A stretch of 33,658 bases of DNA from Seribacter sp963934295 (GTDB lineage: Bacteria > Verrucomicrobiota > Verrucomicrobiia > Opitutales > Seribacteraceae), in the NCBI GenBank assembly GCA_963934295.1, contig CAWVXY010000035.1, positions 1-33,658 of the forward strand, in the 5' to 3' direction. Under the pieces are notes generated by a model. The model was not told the DNA's origin. It made no database searches and was given only the letters and a program-made list of their open reading frames with translations. This document shows, in pieces, positions 16,801 through 25,540 of this stretch. The position numbers were made by a program, and so were the translations under genes. Every line of letters begins with the position of its first letter. The first letter of the stretch is position 1.

Positions 16801-17595
16801 TTCGCTTTTAACTTACCGATTCTTTTTATACAAAAGAATTTTGGTTGGGATGATGTTCGCTTTAAAAATTTAACCGGACAACTAGAAGTCTTGTATAATA
16901 ATCAGGAATTAGTCACCGACCCAAAACTTCTGTTATCTTTTTGGTCCAGGTTAGCATCTGAGGTGGAAAAATTTATATCTGATAGTGTCCAAAAAGATTT
17001 TAATTATAAAGAAGATAAAGCCATTAGAGATACCAAACTTCTTTTTGACTTTTTAACCCTCCTACTCCGTACTGAAAAAGCACTTGGGGTAGGGGAGGAA
17101 AACCTGCTTTCCGGGTTGCAGGGAATTAGGAATAACCTTGCCTCACCTTCACCTGAAAAACCTTTTGGGTTATTAAATAAAGAAATTCTGGGTCTGTCGC
17201 AGACTAACCCTCAAGTGAATAATTTTTTAAAATTATATCTTGAAAATTACAGACAGTTACAACGAGTTTTGATTCCCTCTTCCAAATTGAATTTGAAGTC
17301 TTTAACTTTGGCCGTATCCACAATTTCAGATTTGGGGAAAAATTCTATATATAAACAAAAAGAAAATGATATCCGACAGAATAAATATTGGTCACAGGCA
17401 TACGGCTTAATAAATCAGGAGATTTTAAAAAGACAGGATAGTATTATTAAAGGAAATTCGATGCAAACCGCCGACCGATTCAAGAAAATAATTTCTGAAA
17501 TTCCCTGGACTTTAGCTCTTTACACTAAAGGCTTAAATGATCAGTGGGAAAAGCAGTCAGATTTTTTACGGCTTGCACCCCCTGCAAACTTCTAA
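13849..17595 (+). CDS. GAP1-like (GTPase-associated) single-pass membrane protein
   Basis: 1248 residues. The N-terminal 140 residues ('IFTSTPQGLEPGRTGYCTVA', 'FFVLSKICDAGLDYTNRTNY', 'LAHHLVLD') match my recollection of the GTPase-associated protein 1 N-terminal domain. A middle cytoplasmic part (about 140-260), a Ser/Pro/Lys-rich linker and a basic stop (KKEKKKR) precede one membrane helix at about 328-350. The remaining 900 residues should be periplasmic by the positive-inside rule. They contain at least two, probably three, divergent copies of a module of about 75 residues (393-465, 478-554, 580-649) with the shared end '..LL..GE..I.LN.R...', then beta-rich and finally helical segments. 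It follows the GTPase gene by 19 bases, the expected partner. Function beyond GTPase partnership unknown; no Shine-Dalgarno. Confidence 0.65.
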   Translation: MAQQLIFTSTPQGLEPGRTGYCTVARHKDLRHRLVRELERLSVYDFGQQVGGNKVDISIYRKIALGSEEFFVLSKICDAGLDYTNRTNYLAHHLVLDGFEIATCPSPAEIFLNWNGWKRTWEEGPRYLTPGEEVTLTDFKSKGLVPCKNWLSFTNDPGNAATLVSPGLVKPIVLENAAAQSSHLLQLFAESCALLKISLDAWDYSFTTFLQGNDDAKSFAWLGIEGQPAGERLKQGGLRNYIDLQNWTSSTISDEVDMSLSHIARKGPTAPPTKRVKKGASSVTRSPLSHQKVQQIKGENSAYLSSTPSGSTVQAQASSAKKEKKKRPWLLQLAVISTALCLLGALIVGLAYNLGDWFNKEEFPEQSEQLVTSDDSKIKDVPSIRPVAKGAYAQLDQVEYLKISQKHPYLRWVSLDVGGKEPLKIKIRDDQFDRFEKALDQSDEGDELKVVIIEQEGELTFEQLAKAPQPKDRGRAKEITFEEEETIAITREDEIVSFVVGEDTFFYDLRRAKAEEGERINELTGLLQSGEKIPLNLRVEDSRVVYIEPFELPGDKIVNQPAVQPAETLGRLFPLKVKGAGSAYFEPQQMRIQLPVNGTERKAYTFKENEAEKMKALYELLEKGEEQIDLNIRLSEDGNEITFLDFELPQEKPVESLQERIISPVALQPIKRILFWIPGVQKNGNWKVDDSKKSFIYKDVEVANFLLSYFQENARRSTNAKIWMTDYQKGELFSTEQFKNEASVEEFTYEYKISQHPLDPVKIASIAFKMGNSYSFDIEITEGTSVEISYNAAHAWNSLNRGKVMRFPLSQEREECLDLFLLSNQHASLDRKSEIGQNYSLTQKEFFINNQSLAKDAFTFLSVDGQSLHLSLSVMTPSPHVSKVFFRKPFWRDFIDISKGKLSVLPTALVQLDEKFPYKAKVSLDLDYFRSISDDFLKEKQKCDDRLNQLGAGFPDPEIYKNLEQYGSGSKEILVYQPGTSLGSFAFNLPILFIQKNFGWDDVRFKNLTGQLEVLYNNQELVTDPKLLLSFWSRLASEVEKFISDSVQKDFNYKEDKAIRDTKLLFDFLTLLLRTEKALGVGEENLLSGLQGIRNNLASPSPEKPFGLLNKEILGLSQTNPQVNNFLKLYLENYRQLQRVLIPSSKLNLKSLTLAVSTISDLGKNSIYKQKENDIRQNKYWSQAYGLINQEILKRQDSIIKGNSMQTADRFKKIISEIPWTLALYTKGLNDQWEKQSDFLRLAPPANF

Positions 17596-17652
17596 CTTTT
17601 ATACCTAATCATTTTTAATTAATTATTTCATTCAAAATAAAATTTCAGAATC

Positions 17653-20600
17653 GTGAATATTGACCGTTTAATTGACCGTATCGAAAAAGCACTCAGGGAA
17701 GAAAGTACCACTGATCCCGTCTTTCATGCCTTGGCTAAAGAATATGCAAAATTTCGTACCCAAATTGATGAAAGGCTTGAACATTGTGTAACGCTTATTC
17801 GTTCCGGTAAAGATTTTGCTGCCCGCGAACTTGCGGAACAACCACCCGATGTTCTCACATTGATGGAAAAGCTTTCTTTTGCCAACGATGGCAAGTGGAG
17901 AAAATTATGTGATGAAAAAGGACTTTACATAGGACCCACATGGGCCGACGAACATGTTGATTTACTTAATGGATTATACGATAAGGAGATCACTGAAGAC
18001 AGTCCTTTATTTCGCGAATATCGAACTGCTGCCCGTAGCCGGGACCAGGAGAAAACTTTTAAAATTTTAAAAATGATTTTAAAGGCTAATCCGGATCATG
18101 GGGCAGCTAAAAGACACTTTGGGCAATTAAGCGTTAAAATCCTTGAGGATAAAATCAAAGAATTGACCGTATTGATTTCCTCGGGTCGGGAAGCTGAGTT
18201 TCTCGACTTGATGGTAGATATCGAAGATACGGACTGGGTTGTTCAGCCTAAAGGTGACCAATGGGAGAATGCTCTTGCTGTGCGCGAAGGGGTTGAGCGA
18301 AGAAATGCGAAAGCCAGACTTGAGCAAATACTTGTTGAAATTGCCTCGTTTAGGGCAGCGGATGACTGGAAGGGTTCTCTCGCCTTAATTGGTGAATTTT
18401 TTAATTTGGCTCAGGAGCATTCCTTGGAAGGTGAATTAGCTGCCGATGATATTAATGTCTACAATGAATATAAAGAGTGGGCGGAGGAATTGGCTGAAGA
18501 TGCGAAATTAGAGAGAGAACTGGAAGGTATGGTTTCCCGTTTTAAAAATCGTTTGGCTGAAATGCATCAAGGCGAAGTGAAGGGGGGAAAGACACTTGAA
18601 ATATATCTTGAAGAACAAAATGAATTGAGAAAATTCCGTCAGGATTTTCAAGATCTTGGAAAATCTCTTTCAGCAGAAATTATGATGGATCTGCAAAAAG
18701 CGGAGGCACATATAAAAAATCGTCTTGTTCGTTTACGCGGTCGTACCAAGAGAATTTGGATGGCTGCGGTATTTGCATTCGTCGTAGTTGCGATGGGAGC
18801 AGTAGCTGGTCTTTGGTGGTTGAAGGGTTTTTGGGATGCACGTTCAGCTGCTGAACTGGTATTAGACGTTCCAAATCCAACGCAACAATGGGAAAAACTC
18901 TCTGCTTTTGTGGGGAATTATCCAGATTACATTGATGATATAGAAGTCCGTAAACACATCGACCAAACTGTGGAAAAGGCATTTCGGGATGCGGGTACAA
19001 ATTTGGTTTCGGAAAGCCAGGATGAGTTTTTACTTAAAACCCAGGACAAAGCTTTACTTCCAATTCTGAAAAAAGAGGATGTTGAACGTAGGAGAGCATC
19101 AGTGGTTGCTGCAATGTGTAGTAAAATTCTTGAAGACCTTGACAATGACCCGGATTTTCAAATTCGGGATGCCAAGAGATTTTTAGAATTATTTGAGAGT
19201 GCACCCCGTGTTCGCAAGGATGAAAATGGAAATCCGATCCCTTTGGATGAAGTCGACTATTATCGCTTTCAGGATAATAAAGTTGTTTTGGACAAACTAC
19301 AGGAAATTGCTGCATTTATGGCTCGGATTGAAGATACCAACGATCGAAAATCTGAACGATTCAATAAACTTAAACAAGAAGTGTTAAATTTTGATGCCAA
19401 AGTTTTAAAGGCTTGGAAGTCCTTTCGAGATTCAGGGAAACCCGATCATGGAATACTCGCTCAGGAAAAATACCTGGATGAACTTGATACTGAGACCCGT
19501 GAGTTTTCTGGCTCTGAATCCATAGATCCTAATGATTACAGGGAAGTTCGTGATGCCATTCGTCAATTGAAACAAACTTGGAAAGGGTATTCCAAGGAGG
19601 TTGAAAATAAATCAGGTTCTTCCTACGATGAATTACTTGATCAGGCGGATAAATTGATTGGCCAAAGTGAACGTGGTAAAACGCGGGAGGAAAAACTAGG
19701 TTTTCTTCGAGAAATGTCTAAAGCCCTTTCCAAGATAACGGAACTAAATCGTAGTTCCACTGAACAGGAGAGGATGTCTTCTTCTCAGGAGAGAGAATTT
19801 AAGGAATTAGTTAAGGCTCAAAAGGAATCCATAGCTTCCCTTGGTGAACTTGGGGAAGTGGAGGGAGAATTAGGAAAGGCTCAAGATTTAAATGAATATT
19901 TCTTTGCTTTAGAAAAACTTTTGCAAAATGACGCTTTTGAAAAATCAAAGGCGTCTAAGGTTCGTACCGTTCTTTCCCACCGGAAGAAATTTTCAAATGA
20001 AAATGGTGAGATGAGGAGTAGACTTTTTATTAAGGGACCGGTTGAGATTTGGGAGAAGGTGGAAGCGGGTGAAATCACTCTTCAACCTGATGATTCCCGA
20101 CAGGAATATGATCATATTATGGCCCTTCTTTCCCGCCCCGACCTTCGTAATATTTGGAATTATCGTTTGGTTGAATGTTCTCCTCAGCAATCTGGGCAAC
20201 CCGGAGTATATACAACGAATAAGAAGCCTATGATGAACCTTTTTGCCTATGGACCGGTGAAAGAAGAAGAAGTTGCCCAGAAATTTGATGCACAAGGCCA
20301 ACCCATTGCCAACCCTGTTAAAACCAAGGTTCAGGTCGGTGAATTTCATTGGAATGGAAAAGTGGAAGGACGTGAATTTCAAACCACACTTTTTGGAGGA
20401 GGTTCCAAAGGGTTAACTGTGGATGAGGGGGAACTCACCCCTGAATCAACTTTTTTGCAACAGCAAATTGAGAGACGTTTAGACCCGAATACGAAGAGTG
20501 TGGCTGGTCCATTGATGGAAATGTTAGAAGTGGTCATAGCTGAAACATCTATTTCACCTCTTCTAAAAGCATTTCTTCATCGCGAGATTGTTGATTTAAT

Positions 20601-21099
20601 GAAAAAGAAACCAGCTTCGTGGGGGGTTGCTCTAAGCAATCAACTTTTGCAGGATTACGATTCTCTGGTGGGGATGGTAAAAATAAGAATTCGTCCGACT
20701 GATTGGATGGACAAAAAGGCTAATGAAGGACTTTCTTCGAACTTAGCTCAATTTTATCGTCGGATTGGAAAACGGGATTATTTTCCTGAAGCTAAATTTA
20801 CTCTGGGTGTTTTAGAATCTTTGCAAAAAATCGAATTTTCTTATGTCGGTCATTTAGATATAGATGGTCAAGCTAGGTTTAACGGAACGAAGCCAAAGGT
20901 ATTCTGGGGACTTTCAGGATCAGATGGTGGAATTCAATTAAGCAATGTAGTAAATAATTCCTCATTACCTTACACTCCTTTGGTCGGGACAACTCCTAAG
21001 CTCGAACTTATTCTCGCTCAGAATTATTCTTCTGCAAACATAGCGAGTGGTAAATTTGGGGGTGTTGAAGAATTTCTTCCGATTGATTTTTCGAATTAA
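17653..21099 (+). CDS. Large single-pass helical membrane protein of the GTPase cluster
   Basis: 1148 residues, family not recognised. The N-terminal 366 residues are helical and charged and lack membrane segments. A basic stretch (RLVRLRGRTKR) leads into a membrane helix at about 368-392. The remaining roughly 755 residues are predicted periplasmic, with long helical and coiled-coil runs at about 480-790, then a mixed beta/helical C-terminus. Topology (N inside, C outside) is the same as in the GAP1-like protein before it, so the two may run side by side across the envelope. The start is GTG at 17653, with no in-frame ATG close by and no Shine-Dalgarno. The next gene begins 2 bases after its stop, a strong sign of co-transcription. 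Confidence 0.6.
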   Translation: MNIDRLIDRIEKALREESTTDPVFHALAKEYAKFRTQIDERLEHCVTLIRSGKDFAARELAEQPPDVLTLMEKLSFANDGKWRKLCDEKGLYIGPTWADEHVDLLNGLYDKEITEDSPLFREYRTAARSRDQEKTFKILKMILKANPDHGAAKRHFGQLSVKILEDKIKELTVLISSGREAEFLDLMVDIEDTDWVVQPKGDQWENALAVREGVERRNAKARLEQILVEIASFRAADDWKGSLALIGEFFNLAQEHSLEGELAADDINVYNEYKEWAEELAEDAKLERELEGMVSRFKNRLAEMHQGEVKGGKTLEIYLEEQNELRKFRQDFQDLGKSLSAEIMMDLQKAEAHIKNRLVRLRGRTKRIWMAAVFAFVVVAMGAVAGLWWLKGFWDARSAAELVLDVPNPTQQWEKLSAFVGNYPDYIDDIEVRKHIDQTVEKAFRDAGTNLVSESQDEFLLKTQDKALLPILKKEDVERRRASVVAAMCSKILEDLDNDPDFQIRDAKRFLELFESAPRVRKDENGNPIPLDEVDYYRFQDNKVVLDKLQEIAAFMARIEDTNDRKSERFNKLKQEVLNFDAKVLKAWKSFRDSGKPDHGILAQEKYLDELDTETREFSGSESIDPNDYREVRDAIRQLKQTWKGYSKEVENKSGSSYDELLDQADKLIGQSERGKTREEKLGFLREMSKALSKITELNRSSTEQERMSSSQEREFKELVKAQKESIASLGELGEVEGELGKAQDLNEYFFALEKLLQNDAFEKSKASKVRTVLSHRKKFSNENGEMRSRLFIKGPVEIWEKVEAGEITLQPDDSRQEYDHIMALLSRPDLRNIWNYRLVECSPQQSGQPGVYTTNKKPMMNLFAYGPVKEEEVAQKFDAQGQPIANPVKTKVQVGEFHWNGKVEGREFQTTLFGGGSKGLTVDEGELTPESTFLQQQIERRLDPNTKSVAGPLMEMLEVVIAETSISPLLKAFLHREIVDLMKKKPASWGVALSNQLLQDYDSLVGMVKIRIRPTDWMDKKANEGLSSNLAQFYRRIGKRDYFPEAKFTLGVLESLQKIEFSYVGHLDIDGQARFNGTKPKVFWGLSGSDGGIQLSNVVNNSSLPYTPLVGTTPKLELILAQNYSSANIASGKFGGVEEFLPIDFSN

Positions 21100-21101
21100 T
21101 T

Positions 21102-22211
21102 ATGGCTTATCAGGAAAAATATTCGGTCTCAAAAAGAGGCCAAACCTCCGGTCCTTTTACCGCAACTGAAATTATAGATCTTTTGCGGATGAAGGAAATT
21201 AGCACCATACATAAGGTAAAACTAGGCCAAGAGTGGCTCACTGTTTCTGACTTTATTGACCAGTTTGAAAAAGGACTTCTACCCGAGCAAAATTTGGAAA
21301 AGGTTTTTGAAGATGAACCCGAAGAAACAAATACTGAACCGGAACCTGAGCCTGAACCGGAACCGGAACCTGAACCGGAGCCTGAAGTAAAGGAAATCGA
21401 AGTTCCTGAACCCGGACCTGCCACTGAAATTCATATTAATCGTTCAGGTACTCAATTTGGTCCCTATCTCTTAAAGGAGCTAAAAGATTATTTAAAAGCC
21501 GGTAATTTACGCTTTAGTGATTTAGTTTGGTTCGACGGGGTTGCAGAATGGGTTCCTTTATCCAAAATACCTGGAGTCGCAGATGGTCTTAGTTCTCTTG
21601 GTTCTGCTGCCCCTCCACCCCCTAAACCACCACCAGCACCTGCTGCACCTTCAGTTCCTCCTCTTGTACAAACTGCCCCTGCCGGTCCTACGAAATTAGT
21701 TAAAAAAGAAGTTCCTGAAGATGTTGAGGAATCGGATGAAATCGATGTTGAGGACGGCGAAGAAAATAATTCTACTGATACACCCGGTTTTGACACTGAA
21801 AATCTAGCTCCTCATAGTGCGAGGCTGATTGCGGGGTTGGTTGATGGAATCATCCTTCTCTTTGTGGTCTTAGTTTTGCTCGGAATTGCCGGTGCAGTTT
21901 CCCAGTTTGACCTTGCACTTGTCGTTGCTGGTATAGTTGCATATTTTATACTTGGTTGGTTGTATTACGGGCTGGGAGAGTCTTCTAAGGCTGGTGGATT
22001 TATCGGAAAGAAAATGTCGAAAATTAAAGTAGTCCGATTAAGCGATAATAATGTTCCTGGTTTCGGAATGTCTTCGTTAAGAGCACTACTTAAAATTCTT
22101 TTTTCTTTAACCGTTGTTTTACCTTTTATTGTTTTTCTGACACCTCGCAGACAGGGTCTTCATGACTTGGCTTGCGGAACAATTGTGAAGGGGACAGAAG
22201 AAGAGAATTAA
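21102..22211 (+). CDS. Double GYF_2-domain RDD membrane protein
   Basis: 369 residues. Two GYF_2 domains lie at about 5-50 ('GQTSGPFTATEIIDLL') and about 110-155 ('GTQFGPYLLKELKDYL', then 'WFDGVAEWVPLSKI'); these small domains bind proline-rich peptides. Between them is a Glu-Pro repeat (about 79-95), then a Pro/Ala-rich linker and an acidic stretch. The C-terminal part from about 238 is an RDD membrane domain ('APHSARLIAGLVDGIILLF', 'GGFIGKKMSKIKVV', 'TPRRQGLHDLACGTIV') with several helices. The GYF parts should be cytoplasmic, where they could dock Pro-rich partners. The gene sits between the 1148-residue protein (2-base gap) and the channel subunit (51-base gap). Confidence 0.82.
   Translation: MAYQEKYSVSKRGQTSGPFTATEIIDLLRMKEISTIHKVKLGQEWLTVSDFIDQFEKGLLPEQNLEKVFEDEPEETNTEPEPEPEPEPEPEPEPEVKEIEVPEPGPATEIHINRSGTQFGPYLLKELKDYLKAGNLRFSDLVWFDGVAEWVPLSKIPGVADGLSSLGSAAPPPPKPPPAPAAPSVPPLVQTAPAGPTKLVKKEVPEDVEESDEIDVEDGEENNSTDTPGFDTENLAPHSARLIAGLVDGIILLFVVLVLLGIAGAVSQFDLALVVAGIVAYFILGWLYYGLGESSKAGGFIGKKMSKIKVVRLSDNNVPGFGMSSLRALLKILFSLTVVLPFIVFLTPRRQGLHDLACGTIVKGTEEEN
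21336..21386 (+). repeat. Glu-Pro (GAA CCN)n coding repeat
   Basis: 51 bases of alternating GAA/GAG and CCG/CCT codons encode 17 residues of alternating Glu-Pro between the two GYF domains. Codons are mixed, so it is a protein-level repeat (a stiff acidic spacer) more than a clean DNA slippage tract. Confidence 0.85.
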
Positions 22212-22262
22212 TTTATAATGGAAAGCCCTGTGTTATACAATCTAGTGAAAGGACAAAAATAA

Positions 22263-23234
22263 ATGGACGGAGGAGTAGGATTTGATGAACCTGAATTAAG
22301 CTGGTCGACCCAAGATATTGAGCAAAAGATTGGATTCAGTGGTGGTCGATATACTGACACGAACGCATTCTTCACTTTTTTAGTGGGGTTAATTTTATCC
22401 ACGCTATTCTTTTTAGTGTTGGAATTTGTGATTGGAGATTCAGGAACTGCCGCTGAGTGGAGAGAATCGAATTCTGAAATGGTCACCCTGGAAGATGGCA
22501 CACAGGAAGAACAAGTTCGTGATATTCCCCTACATATTGCATTGGCTGATAAGTTTATAAATCGTGGGTTAGGTGGATACCTAATGGGTGCTGGAATAAC
22601 CCTACTTTTCTTCTGGGCTCTGGCTATTCTGTTTGTTAAGGGGAGAAAGGTAAGTTTTCAGAGGAAGATTTTGGCGCTTAATTTGATTCCTCAAGATCCA
22701 AACTTTTTTCTTAATAATGCAACTGCGAGAGATGCACTTCTAAGAATTCGCGGACAGGTTGATGATCCCAAACATTTTCTTTTGCTTAACCGGATTGATG
22801 TTGCTCTTTCCAACCTGCAAAACATTGGTGAAATTAGTGAGGTTGCGAGCTTAACGAACGCTCAGGCATCGATCGATGAGGATCAGGTCTCCGCAAGTTA
22901 CAGTTTGATTAACGGATTTAATTGGGCCATTCCAGTACTTGGTTTTATTGGTACTGTTCTTGGTCTTGGTTCTGCAATCGGTGAATTTGGAGTCACCATT
23001 CAATTGGCTGATGATGTGGACAAATTGAAGAATTCATTAACGGATGTTACGGGAGGTTTGTCTACTGCATTTGATACCACTTTGCTTGGCTTGGTTGCCT
23101 CCATTGTCGTGCAAATGGTAATGACTTTTCGTAAAAGGCAGGAATTCCTTCTTCTCGATGAATGCAACGAGTATTGCCAAACTTATGTATTAGCGAAGCT
23201 TAAGTTGGAGAAATCTGGACGGGGACGATCCTAA
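22263..23234 (+). CDS. MotA/TolQ/ExbB family proton-channel subunit
   Basis: 323 residues with four membrane helices at about 35-57, 105-125, 219-241 and 266-288. The last two carry the family hallmarks: 'PVLGFIGTVLGLGSAI' in helix 3 and 'GGLSTAFDTTLLGLVASIVV' in helix 4. A cytoplasmic domain of about 90 residues lies between helices 2 and 3. In known systems five such subunits surround a dimer of ExbD/MotB-like peptides and use ion flow to move a periplasmic part. The two genes that follow encode single-helix proteins suitable as that dimer. Unlike most genes here it has a fair Shine-Dalgarno, AAAGGA 9 bases before the ATG at 22263. Confidence 0.9.
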   Translation: MDGGVGFDEPELSWSTQDIEQKIGFSGGRYTDTNAFFTFLVGLILSTLFFLVLEFVIGDSGTAAEWRESNSEMVTLEDGTQEEQVRDIPLHIALADKFINRGLGGYLMGAGITLLFFWALAILFVKGRKVSFQRKILALNLIPQDPNFFLNNATARDALLRIRGQVDDPKHFLLLNRIDVALSNLQNIGEISEVASLTNAQASIDEDQVSASYSLINGFNWAIPVLGFIGTVLGLGSAIGEFGVTIQLADDVDKLKNSLTDVTGGLSTAFDTTLLGLVASIVVQMVMTFRKRQEFLLLDECNEYCQTYVLAKLKLEKSGRGRS

Positions 23235-23282
23235 CTCACTTTCTGATATCGATCCTTTTAATAAATTTCATAAATAAAATAG

Positions 23283-24329
23283 ATGGGGAGAAGTAGTCGA
23301 AACAGTGAAGAGAAAGTAAGTTTCTTTGCCTTTCAGGACATCATTACAGCAGTTATTGGGATTCTTGTTCTCATTGCCCTTATCTTGGCCCTTCAAGTTA
23401 ACCCAAAACGTGAGAAAGAAGGGGAAAACCCAGGAAACAACACCGCACCAGTTGAGTTACTTGATGGAAGTAATGATGGGGGAGGCAATGCCACTATTGT
23501 TGTTTCAAGTGAATTTAATGCTACCCAAGTGATAGAAGAGATTGCCGAGTTACATCAGGAGATCAGTGATGAGAAGAGAGAATTTTTAGTTAAAAGTGAG
23601 GCTAAAAACAGTGAAATTGAAATGCTTGCCGAAGAACTTAGAAAACTTAACTTGGAACTTCAGATTTTTAAAAAGAAACTCGGTATTGAGGATTCAAACG
23701 AAAGCAAAGACACCAAAGAGAAAATTGAAAGTCTTGAATTAATGATTGATCTGGCAAAGGTTCAAAAGAATGAATTAATCGAAGAAAAAAAGGGGCTTGA
23801 AGACAAAATAAATGCCCGTGTTTTGCGTTCTCTGAAAAACCTATCCGAGCTTGAGCTTCAGGAATTAGACTCAAACCTAAATTCACAGGTCGAGCAATTG
23901 GAGTCACAAATTGAAAATGAGGTGCGGGTTATTCCCAAAGAGAATGATGTCGGAGAAAAGCCTGTTTTGGTAATACTTGGAGCGAGTGAATTTACTATCG
24001 GGGTTTTCAATGGAGAGCAAAGAACCATTCAAGTGAACCCAAATAATTATTACCAACAACTTGGATCCGCTCTTACCTCTTACAATAAGAAAAGAAATTT
24101 CTTTGTATATTTTTTCCGACCATCGGCTTGTGAAACAACTATAACAAATGTTCCGGGAAGAAACGGAAAGATTCAGAAAAATCTTTTTGATTTACTTTGT
24201 GACCCCAAAAATAACCTTACACGTATGTTGGGTTTCAAATATGGATTTGAACCGATTCATGAGGAAGCTGCTGTTTTATTTACCGATAAAACTCCCGATC
24301 CTTTTGTTGAATTTTTACCCAATCCATGA
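23283..24329 (+). CDS. MotB/ExbD-like stator subunit with long coiled coil, first copy
   Basis: 348 residues. A short N-terminus leads to one membrane helix at about 19-41. Its start, 'FFAFQDIITAVIGILVLIAL', parallels the MotB pattern in which Asp follows a few residues before Thr-Ala; D19 is the candidate ion-carrying Asp. A Gly/Asn-rich hinge follows, then a coiled coil at about 80-215. The C-terminal domain of about 130 residues ('KPVLVILGASEFTIGVF', 'FFVYFFRPSAC', 'YGFEPIHEEAAVLF') does not look like the OmpA peptidoglycan-binding domain. Its layout recalls a planctomycete ExbD-like group, from memory. It lies 48 bases after the channel gene and 39 bases before a second B-type gene. The C-terminus should be periplasmic. 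Confidence 0.7.
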   Translation: MGRSSRNSEEKVSFFAFQDIITAVIGILVLIALILALQVNPKREKEGENPGNNTAPVELLDGSNDGGGNATIVVSSEFNATQVIEEIAELHQEISDEKREFLVKSEAKNSEIEMLAEELRKLNLELQIFKKKLGIEDSNESKDTKEKIESLELMIDLAKVQKNELIEEKKGLEDKINARVLRSLKNLSELELQELDSNLNSQVEQLESQIENEVRVIPKENDVGEKPVLVILGASEFTIGVFNGEQRTIQVNPNNYYQQLGSALTSYNKKRNFFVYFFRPSACETTITNVPGRNGKIQKNLFDLLCDPKNNLTRMLGFKYGFEPIHEEAAVLFTDKTPDPFVEFLPNP

Positions 24330-24368
24330 TCATTTGTTTAATGAAGGTTATTTTAAACGACTAAGGCG

Positions 24369-25283
24369 ATGGCAAGAGAAGAAGATGAGGGCGGAAGCTT
24401 GGATATGTTGCTTGATACTTTATGTAACACATTTGGGGGCATTATTTTAATTGCTCTTCTCCTCGCATTGAGTGTGAACAAAAAAAGTGTAGAACTTTAC
24501 GACAAGCTGGTTAAGACGGATGATAACCAATCCGAGCTTATTCGTGAGCGAGAACAGTTAAAAAATTCCCTTCTTGACCTAAAGGATGAAAATATCGAAA
24601 TCCTAGAGGATTTAGAAGATGATGCATACTCTAAAAGAGAAGAAATTGAGGAGATTAAAGATAATCTAGACGACTTGAACAGCGATTCATCGTCCATGGA
24701 GAAATTGGCTCAGAGAGCTCGTGAAAAACTTAAAGATATGGAAGACATGGAAACCACAATTGAAGAGGAGCGTTTGACCATGGAAGAAGAATTGAGTCGA
24801 TTGGAAGCGATTTTCGAGCATCAGGAATTGAGTAAAGAACTGAAAAAGAAGCCTTATCGTAAAGTTAGCCTTCCTCAACAAAAAGACACCCGGAAAAAGC
24901 CTTTACCTGTAATCGTTGCCCATGGAAAAATGTACCCGATGATTGCCTTAAACATTGGATCCGTAGAAAAAAATGAAGATGGATTGTTATGGAACCAAAC
25001 TCCAGATAAGCGATTTCAGGTAAAGGTTGATCCTCAAAAAGGGGTGGATCCAATGAACGATGATGCTCTGGATTTATTTCTTTCATCGGTTCGCGATGCA
25101 CCGCGCCTAGTTCGACAGGATTTCTTTTTGAACTTATTCGTATATTCGGATTCTGAGAACTTTGCCATTTTTAATAAAATTAGAGATGAGGCGGTTTTAA
25201 GAAAATTAGATTATAATTGGATTCCTATTTCTGAATTACCCCTCATCCTTCGTTCAGATAATGTCCCTTGGAAGGTGCAATAA
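24369..25283 (+). CDS. MotB/ExbD-like stator subunit with coiled coil, second copy
   Basis: 304 residues. An acidic N-terminus precedes one membrane helix at about 16-38, 'LLDTLCNTFGGIILIALLLA'. Aligned on D16, it matches the previous protein: both have a Gly seven residues after the Asp, then 'LIAL.LAL.VN'. An acidic coiled coil at about 45-155 follows, then a C-terminal domain ('KKPLPVIVAHGKMYPMIAL', 'FFLNLFVYSDSENFAIF') that is related in outline to, but clearly diverged from, the first copy. This is the last gene before a 257-base gap. It suggests a channel with two different B subunits, either as a heterodimer or as alternatives. Confidence 0.7.
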   Translation: MAREEDEGGSLDMLLDTLCNTFGGIILIALLLALSVNKKSVELYDKLVKTDDNQSELIREREQLKNSLLDLKDENIEILEDLEDDAYSKREEIEEIKDNLDDLNSDSSSMEKLAQRAREKLKDMEDMETTIEEERLTMEEELSRLEAIFEHQELSKELKKKPYRKVSLPQQKDTRKKPLPVIVAHGKMYPMIALNIGSVEKNEDGLLWNQTPDKRFQVKVDPQKGVDPMNDDALDLFLSSVRDAPRLVRQDFFLNLFVYSDSENFAIFNKIRDEAVLRKLDYNWIPISELPLILRSDNVPWKVQ

Positions 25284-25540
25284 GAGAAATCATTTTGTGA
25301 TTTAAATTGGTTAAGGATTTCAAATGATTCTCAACACGTTAAAATAGTAGTTTTTATTTTTTTGTCCAAAATCTTAGACTATATGCAGAACTCTATAAAA
25401 TGCATGTTGTTAGATTAATAATTAGTTCATTGGATATTACTTATTTTGAGTCATTTAGGTACTCGTATTTAGCTGAAAATGTTCTAAAAGTATGTTCTTT
25501 TAACTTGCACAAATCCACAAATGCTCGAATTGTATAATTA
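25284..25540. other. Intergenic gap inside the apparatus cluster
   Basis: 257 very AT-rich bases. Just after the stop is an imperfect inverted repeat, GAGAAATCATTT (25284-25295) and AAATGATTCTC (25322-25332), followed by a T-rich stretch: a possible weak terminator. A TATAAT (25533-25538) sits immediately before the ATG at 25541, so if it is a real -10 box that transcript would be essentially leaderless; no good -35 is seen. The gap may divide the cluster into two transcripts. Confidence 0.4.

Noticed and set aside
21110..21424. Minus-strand frame with a Gly-Ser repeat
   Set aside because: It is the antisense reading of the Glu-Pro codon repeat in the GYF/RDD gene.
22263..25283. Zorya-type anti-phage system (ZorA/ZorB stator)
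   Set aside because: The channel and B subunits are only broadly alike. There is no long ZorA tail, no OmpA-type domain on the B subunits, and no ZorC/ZorD/ZorE-like genes nearby.
22263..25283. Flagellar MotAB or Tol-Pal stator
   Set aside because: No flagellar genes and no TolA, TolB or Pal are present; the B subunits lack a peptidoglycan-binding domain.
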